DNA from: Fusobacteriaceae bacterium UBA2433
GTDB lineage: Bacteria > Fusobacteriota > Fusobacteriia > Fusobacteriales > Fusobacteriaceae
NCBI GenBank assembly: GCA_002342785.1
Contig: DDQV01000040.1
Coordinates: 1 to 38,825, forward strand
DNA: 38,825 nt
Direction: 5' to 3'
This document shows, piece by piece, positions 16,409 through 24,298 of this stretch; positions within the stretch are counted from its first letter, which is position 1, and the number at the start of each line of letters is the position of its first letter. The notes under the pieces were generated by a model. It searched no databases, was not told the DNA's origin, and was given only the letters and a program-made list of their open reading frames with translations. Both the position numbers and the translations under genes were made by a program.

Positions 16409-17036
16409 GGAGTTATTCTTTAAGAATAACTGTATTCTTTGTTCTGAAAAAGCCCATGACAACCTTCACTATATGTGTTATAATTGCTATAAAAGCTTAG
16501 TAGATGTAGGGAAATTAAAAAAATTTAATGACATATATTATCTTTGGGATTATGATAAAAAATTAAAGAAAATTATAGAGGAATATAAATTTAAAAATAA
16601 ACTCTATATAGGTGAACTACTCTTTAATTTAATTGGCAAAGAACTAAATGAATTGATAAAAAAAGAAAATATCGATCAAATAATCCCCATACCTATAAGC
16701 TATAAAAGACTTACTGAAAGAGGATTTAATCAAGTAGAGGAACTTCTAAATTTTGGTAAATATTCCTATATAAAAACTAGCAGAATCAAAGAAACCCGTC
16801 ATATGTATGAATTTTTAAACTCTTCGTCTAGGAAGGAAAATATAAGAGACGCCTTTAAAGTAGGGAAGTTAGAAGGGGTAAAAAAAGTTTTAATAATAGA
16901 TGATATAATAACTACAGGTTCAACTATGAAGGAATTTATAACTGAAATTAAAAAAAATAATAATACTATACAGATAATAGTATTTACCTTGACTTTATCT
17001 AAAACAGCTAAAAAAATAAATTTAAAAATGAGGTAA
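16383..17036 (+). CDS. comF: ComF-family phosphoribosyltransferase-like protein
   Basis: The 217-residue protein matches ComFC. An N-terminal zinc-finger part has CILC and CYNC pairs (about residues 17-38), and a type I PRTase fold follows with IIPIPISYKRLTERGFNQVEEL, RKENIRDAFKV and the PRPP loop VLIIDDIITTGSTMKEF (about 170-186). In naturally competent bacteria ComFC takes part in transformation. No other competence genes are in this window. Expression is probably coupled with the Zn-ribbon gene it overlaps. Confidence 0.88.
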   Translation: MKSLNHNIRELFFKNNCILCSEKAHDNLHYMCYNCYKSLVDVGKLKKFNDIYYLWDYDKKLKKIIEEYKFKNKLYIGELLFNLIGKELNELIKKENIDQIIPIPISYKRLTERGFNQVEELLNFGKYSYIKTSRIKETRHMYEFLNSSSRKENIRDAFKVGKLEGVKKVLIIDDIITTGSTMKEFITEIKKNNNTIQIIVFTLTLSKTAKKINLKMR

Positions 17037-17041
17037 ATAAA

Positions 17042-17653
17042 ATGAAAATTATATTAGATAATAGAGAAATAATGATGAATGATATAGATGACAAAAGTTT
17101 TTCTTGGGTACTAGAAGAGGTTGCAGATCTTTTAGAAAGAGATGGAAGGATGTTATTTGATGTTTATATCGATGGAAAAGATATGGATTATTATGAATGT
17201 TTTAATAAGGAACAGATAGGAACAGTAGAATTTATAAGTAAATCTCCTAGGATAATTATATTAGAATCTTTAGGAGAGATAGATGATTTTATCTCAAAAT
17301 ATTTTGACGCCCTTATGATCATAGCTACTCATTTTAATACTAATAAAACTACAGAAGGTATAGAAATTCTTTTAGAGATAAAAGAGGGATTAGAATGGGT
17401 ATACAATGTTTTAGCTTCTATCAAAGCAAATACAGCTATAGATTTTAAATATCCTGAATTTAATTCTTTACTTTTAGAATATAAAACTATCTTAGAAACG
17501 TCTCATGAATTTTTAGAAAATGATGATTATATGAGTGCTTTTACTTTATTAGAAGTAGACTTAAGTGAAATTTTAATAGTCTTTCAAGAAAACTTAGAAA
17601 TATATATGAAAGATATTGTAGATGAAGAGATAAACGAATATAAATATAACTAA
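17042..17653 (+). CDS. Conserved-looking hypothetical protein, 203 aa
   Basis: The protein is soluble, acidic and mostly helical. The first 80 residues mix strands and helices (MKIILDNREI, RMLFDVYIDGKDM, RIIILESLGEIDDFI). The rest is a set of long helices (ALMIIATHFNTNKTTEGIEILLEIKEGLEWVYNVLASI and NDDYMSAFTLLEVDLSEILIVFQENLEIYMKDIV). No signal peptide or catalytic motif is seen. It lies 5 bp after comF with GAGG before the ATG, so it is probably the last gene of the yraN-comF cluster. I do not recognise the family. Confidence 0.7.
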   Translation: MKIILDNREIMMNDIDDKSFSWVLEEVADLLERDGRMLFDVYIDGKDMDYYECFNKEQIGTVEFISKSPRIIILESLGEIDDFISKYFDALMIIATHFNTNKTTEGIEILLEIKEGLEWVYNVLASIKANTAIDFKYPEFNSLLLEYKTILETSHEFLENDDYMSAFTLLEVDLSEILIVFQENLEIYMKDIVDEEINEYKYN

Positions 17654-17671
17654 GAGTGGGAAACCACTCTT
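17652..17671 (+). terminator. GAAA-loop hairpin at the end of the comF cluster
   Basis: AAGAGTGG, a GAAA tetraloop and CCACTCTT form a perfect 8-bp stem overlapping the stop codon of the hypothetical gene. The downstream tract is only moderately T-rich, so it may be a terminator or an RNA-stabilising 3' hairpin. Confidence 0.55.
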
Positions 17672-17702
17672 AATTTATATTTATAATAAAGGAGAGAAGA
17701 TT

Positions 17703-19946
17703 ATGAAAAGATGGTTATTTATAATTGGAATTACTCTGTTCATAGGGTGTTCAAACAATAATATACTTAAAATAGATAAAGACACACCAATTCCTACAAA
17801 TACAAAAAAAGGTGACAGTTATATATTTTTAGATGATTTAGGACATCAACCTTCAACTAAATATATGATATATAGTAAAGATAAAACACAACTCAAAATA
17901 TTAATTAGAACACGAAAAAACGACATAGAAAAAATTAATTTAGTCTTAGACAACAAGATACAGAAGATGAATCCTGTTGGATTTCGTGGAGAATATGAAT
18001 TTTTCGCAGCAGACATAAAAATAGAAGATCAAAAGCAAATAAATTATTATTTTGAGATTATAGATGGAAAATTTAAATATTTTTACGGAAATAAATCCTC
18101 TTATTATTTAAAAGATATAGATTCATTTATTTATACCATAGATGATGAGCAAAGAGATCTTCCAGAATGGAGTAAAGGAATAATTTTATATTCTATCTAT
18201 GTAGATAGTTTTAGAGATGGAGATAAACAAAATAGTCCCATCTACTCAGAATTTGGTCCTGAATATTATTTTAAACCTCATGGTAGACTCAGTGATAGAA
18301 CTTTGAGATCGGAAATAATATCTTCAGAGAAATGGCAAACAAAGGGAACACTCCAGGGATTTGAAATAACAGACTGGGGAGACGACTGGAATACACCTCT
18401 ATATTCAGAGATTGAAGCCCAAAATAGATATTTTAACTATGCTATAAAAAATACTAGAAGATATGGTGGGGATTTACAAGGAATAATAAATAAATTAGAT
18501 TACCTAAAAGAATTAGGAGTTGGCGGTATAAAATTATCTCCAATATACTATTCAAATTCTAGTCATAAATTAGATACTATAGACTATGGACATATATCTC
18601 CAGACTATGGAATCACAGAAAAAAATTCATATAAGGAATTAGAAAATTTTTTAGAAGGTAATATTTGGACTAATTCAGATAAATTATTTCAAGATTTAGT
18701 TGACAAAACTCATAATAAAAATATGAAGGTGATCTTAGATATTAATTTTTCATATGTTTCAACTGAATTTTTTGCCTATAAAGACCTGTTAAAAAATAAA
18801 AGTAATTCAAAATATAAAAATTGGTTTATCTTAGATCCAGATCAATTATCTAGAGAATCTAAAGATAAAAAAATATTTTTAAATTTAGATGATAGATCAT
18901 TACAAGATTATTTGATTGCATCCACAACAAAGTGGGTGAAAGGATATAAAAATAAGGGAATAGATGGATATTATGTAAAAAATAATCTAAATAATAAAAA
19001 GTTTTTAACTAGATGGAAAAAAAATCTTTTAAAGATAGATAATAAATTTATCCTAGCTGGAGAATCTACAGAAAAAAATCTAAACAATCTAGGAAAAGAT
19101 GGATTTGATATTATGGGATCATATAAACTAGGTGTTTGGATGCAAAATTTATTTGAAGATAGTAAGGATATAGAAACAATAAAAGGTGAGATGAATATCT
19201 ATAGTATAGATACTCCTACATGGGATCTTGTAGAATCTTACGATACAGATAGATTTTATTCTCGTTTAATAAATCCAAATAGAGAGTTTGACAGATTAAA
19301 TAATTATGGCAGTGATGATTATATAAATGTTAGACCTGACTTAGTAGATAAAGATGCTATAAAAAAATTGAAATTAACTACTTTAATTCAACTAACTATA
19401 GGAGAAAATCCAGTTGTATATTATGGAAGTGAAAAAGCAATGTGGGGTGCTGATTCTCCTGATAGTAGAAAACCAATGTTGTGGGATGATATTAAATTTG
19501 AAAATGAAACTGATAGTTTAAAAAAATATAACAGCAATAGAGATAAGATAGCCAAGATATTTAAAACAGATTTAATAAAAGATAACATATCTTATAGTGT
19601 TACTCCAGATAAAACTTTAGAAGGTTGGTATAAGAAAATTTCTGAATTTAGAAATTTTGATCTAGATCTATTTAAAAATGGTAAACTAGAAATATTAAAT
19701 CTAAACAATAAAAATATAGAAAAACCAAATATACTCTCATATAAGAGGGAGTATAAGGATAGAAGTGCAATCATAGTAATAAATAGATCTAATTCAAAAA
19801 AAACAGTAAAGTTATCAGTAACAGGTAAAAAAGAATATACAGATTATTATTCTGGCAAAAAATATAATATAGATGGTGATCGAATCAATATAGAATTAGA
19901 AGGTTATGGATATCTAGTTTTATATAGAAGAATTAATTTTGATTAA
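17703..19946 (+). CDS. GH13 alpha-amylase-like lipoprotein with degenerate active site
   Basis: The 747-residue protein starts with a lipoprotein signal (LFIGC, Cys16). An N-terminal beta domain (about 40-145) precedes a GH13-like TIM barrel (about 160-650: YSIYVDSFRDGD, YGGDLQGIINKLDYLKELGVGGIKLSPIYYSNSSHKLDTIDYGHISPDYG) and a C-terminal beta domain ending YGYLVLYRR. Catalytic regions are altered. Region I reads DINFSY (usual His is Tyr351). Region II reads DGYYVKN, so the usual Arg and nucleophile Asp are Tyr424 and Lys426. Region III keeps Glu454 (AGES). Region IV reads SYDTDR (His replaced by Tyr513, Asp514 kept). It is probably not a glycosidase and may bind glycans. It sits alone between two transcription units. 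Confidence 0.85.
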   Translation: MKRWLFIIGITLFIGCSNNNILKIDKDTPIPTNTKKGDSYIFLDDLGHQPSTKYMIYSKDKTQLKILIRTRKNDIEKINLVLDNKIQKMNPVGFRGEYEFFAADIKIEDQKQINYYFEIIDGKFKYFYGNKSSYYLKDIDSFIYTIDDEQRDLPEWSKGIILYSIYVDSFRDGDKQNSPIYSEFGPEYYFKPHGRLSDRTLRSEIISSEKWQTKGTLQGFEITDWGDDWNTPLYSEIEAQNRYFNYAIKNTRRYGGDLQGIINKLDYLKELGVGGIKLSPIYYSNSSHKLDTIDYGHISPDYGITEKNSYKELENFLEGNIWTNSDKLFQDLVDKTHNKNMKVILDINFSYVSTEFFAYKDLLKNKSNSKYKNWFILDPDQLSRESKDKKIFLNLDDRSLQDYLIASTTKWVKGYKNKGIDGYYVKNNLNNKKFLTRWKKNLLKIDNKFILAGESTEKNLNNLGKDGFDIMGSYKLGVWMQNLFEDSKDIETIKGEMNIYSIDTPTWDLVESYDTDRFYSRLINPNREFDRLNNYGSDDYINVRPDLVDKDAIKKLKLTTLIQLTIGENPVVYYGSEKAMWGADSPDSRKPMLWDDIKFENETDSLKKYNSNRDKIAKIFKTDLIKDNISYSVTPDKTLEGWYKKISEFRNFDLDLFKNGKLEILNLNNKNIEKPNILSYKREYKDRSAIIVINRSNSKKTVKLSVTGKKEYTDYYSGKKYNIDGDRINIELEGYGYLVLYRRINFD

Positions 19947-19987
19947 TAACTTAAACATCTATGATTAAAATGTGTACTATTTAACAT

Positions 19988-20016
19988 TTGAAATATGAAA
20001 TTTTATATGCTAGAAT
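19988..20016 (+). promoter_or_regulatory. Sigma-70 promoter of tpiA
   Basis: TTGAAA (19988-19993) and TAGAAT (20011-20016) are spaced 17 nt apart, about 85 nt before the tpiA ATG. Confidence 0.65.
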
Positions 20017-20101
20017 TTCAATAGAAGGTAAGTTTCTTTCTGCTCAGTTATTTTTTAAACTAAGGGGAAAGAAAAGTAAAATAATATTTGGGAGGCACAA
20101 G

Positions 20102-20866
20102 ATGAGAAAAACGATAATTGCAGGAAACTGGAAGATGAACAAAACACATAAAGAAGCAGCTGAAACATTAAAAAAATTAGCTGAATTAGTAATAGATAAA
20201 GAAAATTTAGGTAAAGTAGAAGTAATAATAGGAGCTCCTTTTACAGCACTTGAATCAGCAGTAAGAGTTACTGAAAATACACCTATTGCCATTGCAGCAG
20301 AAAATATGAATGCTAATGAATCTGGAGCATTTACAGGAGAAATATCTGCAACTATGTTAAAAGAATTAGGAGTAGAATATGTAATCTTAGGACATTCTGA
20401 AAGAAGAGCAATGTATGGTGAAACTGATGCAATTGTAAATGCAAAAGTATTAGCAGCATTAAAAGCTGGATTAAAACCAATCTTATGTATCGGTGAACAA
20501 TTAGAAGATAGAGAGTCTGGAAAAACAACTGAAGTTAACGGAACTCAATTAAAAGGTGGATTAGTTGGAGTAACAGCTGAAGATATGGCCAATGTAATAG
20601 TAGCATATGAACCAGTATGGGCTATTGGAACTGGAGTAACAGCAACTCCTGAGATGGCAGAAGAAACTCATGCATTTATAAGAAGTGTATTAGTAGAGTT
20701 ATACGGAAATGACGTAGCTGAAGAAGTTACTATCCAATATGGTGGATCTATGAAACCAGGAAATGCAAAAGAATTATTAGCACAAAAAAATATAGATGGT
20801 GGATTAGTTGGAGGAGCTGCATTAGATGCAGAAGTATTCTTCGGTATAATTGCAGCAGGAAAATAA
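20102..20866 (+). CDS. tpiA: Triosephosphate isomerase
   Basis: TIM interconverts dihydroxyacetone phosphate and glyceraldehyde 3-phosphate in glycolysis. The protein has IIAGNWKMNKT (catalytic Asn/Lys, about residues 5-14), the catalytic His in ILGHSERR, the catalytic Glu in VIVAYEPVWAIGTG and the phosphate-binding IQYGGSMKPGN and GGLVGGAAL segments. From the ATG at 20102, preceded by GGGAGG, the length is 254, normal for the family. A longer frame starting at 19988 would begin in the promoter. gpmI follows after a terminator. Confidence 0.98.
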   Translation: MRKTIIAGNWKMNKTHKEAAETLKKLAELVIDKENLGKVEVIIGAPFTALESAVRVTENTPIAIAAENMNANESGAFTGEISATMLKELGVEYVILGHSERRAMYGETDAIVNAKVLAALKAGLKPILCIGEQLEDRESGKTTEVNGTQLKGGLVGVTAEDMANVIVAYEPVWAIGTGVTATPEMAEETHAFIRSVLVELYGNDVAEEVTIQYGGSMKPGNAKELLAQKNIDGGLVGGAALDAEVFFGIIAAGK

Positions 20867-20895
20867 AATATAAGAAACGTGATGTTTCACAAAAC

Positions 20896-20926
20896 AAGAC
20901 ACGGATCTCTCCGTGTCTTATTTTTT
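20896..20926 (+). terminator. Terminator between tpiA and gpmI
   Basis: A perfect 10-bp stem AAGACACGGA/TCCGTGTCTT with a TCTC loop is followed by a T-rich tract. Confidence 0.88.
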
Positions 20927-20961
20927 AAAAAATAAAATAAGATAAATTAGGAGGAAATAAT

Positions 20962-22488
20962 ATGACAAAGAAACCAGTTATGTTGATGATATTAGACGGT
21001 TGGGGAATAAATGATCATAAGGAACAAAAAAATGCAATTGCAGATGTTCATCCAAAAAATATATGTAAGTTAATAGAAGATTATCCTAACTCTAGAGTAA
21101 AAGCATCAGGAGAAGCAGTGGGACTTCCAGATGGTCAAATGGGAAATTCAGAGGTAGGTCATCTTAATATAGGATCTGGTAGAGTTATCTATCAACCATT
21201 AGTTAAGATATCAAAAGATATCAAAAGTGGAGATTTCTTTGAGATAGAAACATTGAAAAAAGCATTTAACCATGCAAAAGAAAATAATAGTGCAGTCCAT
21301 CTAGGTGGTTTAGTCTCTGATGGTGGAGTTCATTCACACATAACTCACATCTATGGATTATTAGAGATGGCAAAAAAAATTGGTGTAGAAAAAGTCTATA
21401 TCCATGCTTTCCTTGATGGAAGAGATACTCCTCCTCAATCTGCTGCTGGATATATAGGAGAGTTAGAAGCTAAAATAGCTGAGATTGGAGTAGGAAAAAT
21501 AGCTACTGTTAGTGGTAGATATTACTCAATGGATAGAGATAATAACTATGATAGAACAAAATTAGCATATGATGCTATGGCTAATAAAATTGGAAATACT
21601 GCAAAAGATGCAATTACAGCAGTAAAAAATTCATATAAAGATAAAATAGATGATGAATTTGTAATGCCAACAATTATAGATGGTGTAGAAGGTCAATTAA
21701 AAGAAGATGATGTATTTATTAATTTTAACTTTAGACCAGATAGGGCTAGACAGATTACTAGAGCTATCAATGATAAAGATTTCCAAGGATTTGAAAGGGA
21801 ATATATAAAAATAGAAGTATTATGTATGAGACAATATGATTCAACTATAGATGCTGAGATAATATATAAAGATGATGAGATAAAAAATACACTAGGAGAG
21901 GTCCTAGCTAAAAATAATCTTAAACAATTAAGAACAGCAGAAACTGAAAAATATGCTCATGTTACTTTCTTCTTTAATGGTGGAAAAGAAACTCCTTATG
22001 ATGGTGAAGATAGAAAATTAGTTGCTTCTCCTAAAGTTGCTACCTATGATCTACAACCTGAAATGAGTGCATATGAAGTAACCGATGGTGTATTAAGTGC
22101 ATTAAGTGAAGATAAATATGATGTAATCATACTAAATTTTGCTAATCCTGATATGGTAGGACATACTGGAAACTTTGAAGCAGCTAAAAAAGCTGTGGCA
22201 GTTATAGATGAATGTGTAGGTAAAATTTCAGATAAGATGTTAGAGTTAGATGGTGTGCTTATGGTTACTGCAGATCATGGTAATGTAGATCTAATGGAGG
22301 ATCCAATAACTCATATTCCATTTACTGCTCATACAACTAATGATGTTCCTTTTATCTTAGTTTCTAATAGATATAAAGATGCAAAAGTAGCAGATGGAAA
22401 GTTAGCAGACTTTGCTCCTACAATCTTAAGTATTTTAGGAATAGAAATCCCTAAAGAGATGGACGGAAATGTACTTATTAAAAATTAA
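20962..22488 (+). CDS. gpmI: 2,3-bisphosphoglycerate-independent phosphoglycerate mutase
   Basis: The 508-residue Mn-dependent iPGM interconverts 3- and 2-phosphoglycerate. Alkaline-phosphatase-superfamily metal sites are visible: MLMILDGWGIND at the N-terminus, the catalytic Ser in MGNSEVGHLNIGSGRV (about residue 61), HAFLDGRDTPP, NFRPDRARQ, NFANPDMVGHTGNFEA and TADHGNVDLM. GGAGG precedes the ATG. It lies between the tpiA terminator and its own terminator, so it is probably a single-gene transcript. Confidence 0.98.
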   Translation: MTKKPVMLMILDGWGINDHKEQKNAIADVHPKNICKLIEDYPNSRVKASGEAVGLPDGQMGNSEVGHLNIGSGRVIYQPLVKISKDIKSGDFFEIETLKKAFNHAKENNSAVHLGGLVSDGGVHSHITHIYGLLEMAKKIGVEKVYIHAFLDGRDTPPQSAAGYIGELEAKIAEIGVGKIATVSGRYYSMDRDNNYDRTKLAYDAMANKIGNTAKDAITAVKNSYKDKIDDEFVMPTIIDGVEGQLKEDDVFINFNFRPDRARQITRAINDKDFQGFEREYIKIEVLCMRQYDSTIDAEIIYKDDEIKNTLGEVLAKNNLKQLRTAETEKYAHVTFFFNGGKETPYDGEDRKLVASPKVATYDLQPEMSAYEVTDGVLSALSEDKYDVIILNFANPDMVGHTGNFEAAKKAVAVIDECVGKISDKMLELDGVLMVTADHGNVDLMEDPITHIPFTAHTTNDVPFILVSNRYKDAKVADGKLADFAPTILSILGIEIPKEMDGNVLIKN

Positions 22489-22506
22489 TTTATAATCCAA
22501 AATGAT

Positions 22507-22542
22507 CTCCTAGATTTTAAAAATCTAGGAGGTTATTTTTTT
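22507..22542 (+). terminator. Terminator after gpmI
   Basis: CTCCTAGATTT (22507-22517) pairs with AAATCTAGGAG (22521-22531), 11 bp with a 3-nt loop, followed by TTATTTTTTTT. Confidence 0.9.
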
Positions 22543-22671
22543 TAATTTTTTCTTATATTTTTTAATACTATCATACTATTTTTCTGTGAATGAAATATTT
22601 TTTTTTAATTTAAAATCGAAATTCAAAAACAAAATAAAGATAATTATATCTCAGATGAGATCTCTAATTAT

Positions 22672-23025
22672 GTGAGTAAAAAATTAAAAATTCCAAAAGC
22701 TAGAGTCGATGAAGTAATCACATTTTTTTCTTCTATAAATAATTGTAAAAAAGGAAAGTTTGTTTTACAACTATGTGAAAGCACTGCCTGTGGTGTTAAG
22801 AAAAAACATCTAATAGGAGAAGCTATTGAGAAAAAATTAAAAATTAAACTAGGAGAAACTACCTCTGATAATCTATTTACTTTTGAACATACTCCATGTT
22901 TTGGAGCTTGTGATCTTGCTCCTGCTATGAGAGCTAATGGAATTGTTTATGGAAACCTTACAAAGGAAAAAATAGAAAAGTTATTAGATAAACTTTCTAA
23001 GGAGTTTGAAGATAATGAAGAGTAA
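22672..23025 (+). CDS. NuoE-like [2Fe-2S] subunit of NAD-linked formate dehydrogenase
   Basis: The protein is a thioredoxin-like [2Fe-2S] ferredoxin of the 24-kDa complex I family. Its four cluster cysteines are in CESTAC and, about 40 residues later, CFGAC (FEHTPCFGACDLAPAMRANG), followed by the YGNLTKEKIEKLLDKL end. It would pass electrons between the NuoF-like subunit and the catalytic subunit. The start is a problem: GTG 22672 is the only usual start codon in frame, but the 21 codons before it, back to a TAA at 22606, still read like the family's N-terminal helices (EIQKQNKDNYISDEISNYV). Initiation may therefore be at a rare codon (ATC 22615 or ATT 22621), or the N-terminus may be eroded. 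Confidence 0.8.
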   Translation: MSKKLKIPKARVDEVITFFSSINNCKKGKFVLQLCESTACGVKKKHLIGEAIEKKLKIKLGETTSDNLFTFEHTPCFGACDLAPAMRANGIVYGNLTKEKIEKLLDKLSKEFEDNEE

Positions 23026-24271
23026 ATACAATGTTAAAATGATAAGTGAGAACTTTGGTAAGTATAAATATAATGAAATAGAAAAATATGTGGAATTAGG
23101 TGGATTTATAGGACTTAAAGTAGCCCTTGAAAAAGGAAAACAATATGTTATAGACGAACTAAAAATTTCTGGGCTTCGAGGAAGAGGAGGGGCAGCTTTT
23201 CCTACTTGGCAAAAATGGAAAGGTGGTCTCAATGAGTTAGATGAAGAAACTTTTGTAATTTGTAACGCTGATGAAGGAGAGCCTGCTACATTTAAAGATA
23301 GGGAACTATTACTTCAAGATCCTTATAAAATTATTGAAGGTCTTATTGTTTCTGGATATATGAGAAGTGCTAAAACAGGAGCAATTTATTTGAGGGAAGA
23401 ATACACATATATGAAATATAAGTTGGAACTAGCTCTTGAACTTTCTAGAAAAAATGGATATTTAGGAAAAAATATATTGGGAACTGATTTTAATTTTGAC
23501 ATTAAAATATTTTCAGGAGCAGGAGCCTATATTTGTGGTGAAGGATCAGCTCTTATTGAATCTATGGAAGGAAAAGTTGGAAAACCTAGACTCAAACCAC
23601 CTAGAATTGGATCGAAAGGATATCTTCAAATGCCCACACAATCTAATAATGTTGAAAGTTTAGCTGTAGTTACAACTATTCTTAAAATAGGAGCTTCTGA
23701 ATATGCTAAATATGGATATAAAGATAGTATTGGAACTAAATTAATCAGTATATGTGGCAATGTTAATAAACCTGGAGTATATGAAATTCCATTTGGAATT
23801 ACTTTGAGAGAAATAATTGAAAATATATCTAATGGTGTTGAAGATAATAAAAAAGTTAAATTTTTACAACTTGGAGGAGTTTCAGGCCCACTAGTCCCTG
23901 AAAGTTTATTAGATACAAGATATACATATGAAGATCTTTGGGATTTAGATCTTGGCATAGGTTCTGGTGCTATCTTGGTAGCTGATGAAGATATGTCTGT
24001 CATAGAATATATTAAACTAGCTAACAATTTTTTCCATCATGAATCTTGTGGAAAATGTATTCCTTGTAGAGAAGGTGTTCATGTTTATAAAAAAATAATT
24101 GATAAACTTATAAATAAAACTGCTAAAAAAACCGATATAGATTATCTTGTGGAAATTGGAACTATAATGACTGAAACTTCTTTTTGTGGCCTTGGTCAAA
24201 CTGCAGCTACTCCTATTTTAAAAGCTGTTAAATATTTCAAAGAGGAACTATATGCAGCAACAATTGATTGA
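23015..24271 (+). CDS. NuoF-like FMN/NADH-binding subunit of formate dehydrogenase complex
   Basis: This is a homologue of the 51-kDa complex I subunit that exchanges electrons with NAD(H) through FMN and a [4Fe-4S] cluster. The Gly-rich site GLRGRGGAAFPTWQKW (about residues 51-66) and CNADEGEPATFKDRELL bind NADH and FMN; IFSGAGAYICGEGSALIESMEGK follows. The cluster ligands are ESCGKCIPCREG and TSFCGLG near the C-terminus. It has neither the N-terminal thioredoxin domain nor the C-terminal ferredoxin domain of hydrogenase HydB-type proteins. I chose ATG 23015 (AAGGAG 10 nt upstream, 418 residues), overlapping the NuoE-like gene; TTG 23006 is too close to the Shine-Dalgarno. Confidence 0.93.
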   Translation: MKSKYNVKMISENFGKYKYNEIEKYVELGGFIGLKVALEKGKQYVIDELKISGLRGRGGAAFPTWQKWKGGLNELDEETFVICNADEGEPATFKDRELLLQDPYKIIEGLIVSGYMRSAKTGAIYLREEYTYMKYKLELALELSRKNGYLGKNILGTDFNFDIKIFSGAGAYICGEGSALIESMEGKVGKPRLKPPRIGSKGYLQMPTQSNNVESLAVVTTILKIGASEYAKYGYKDSIGTKLISICGNVNKPGVYEIPFGITLREIIENISNGVEDNKKVKFLQLGGVSGPLVPESLLDTRYTYEDLWDLDLGIGSGAILVADEDMSVIEYIKLANNFFHHESCGKCIPCREGVHVYKKIIDKLINKTAKKTDIDYLVEIGTIMTETSFCGLGQTAATPILKAVKYFKEELYAATID

Positions 24272-24298
24272 TAAAAATTAATTCAATGGGAGGTAGAT

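Noticed and set aside
19988..20101. Extended N-terminus of triosephosphate isomerase from a TTG
   Set aside because: That TTG is part of the -35 box; the ATG at 20102 follows GGGAGG and matches the family N-terminus.
23626..24027. 133-codon - strand frame inside the NuoF-like gene
   Set aside because: It is antisense to a clearly conserved gene, with no start signal or domain.
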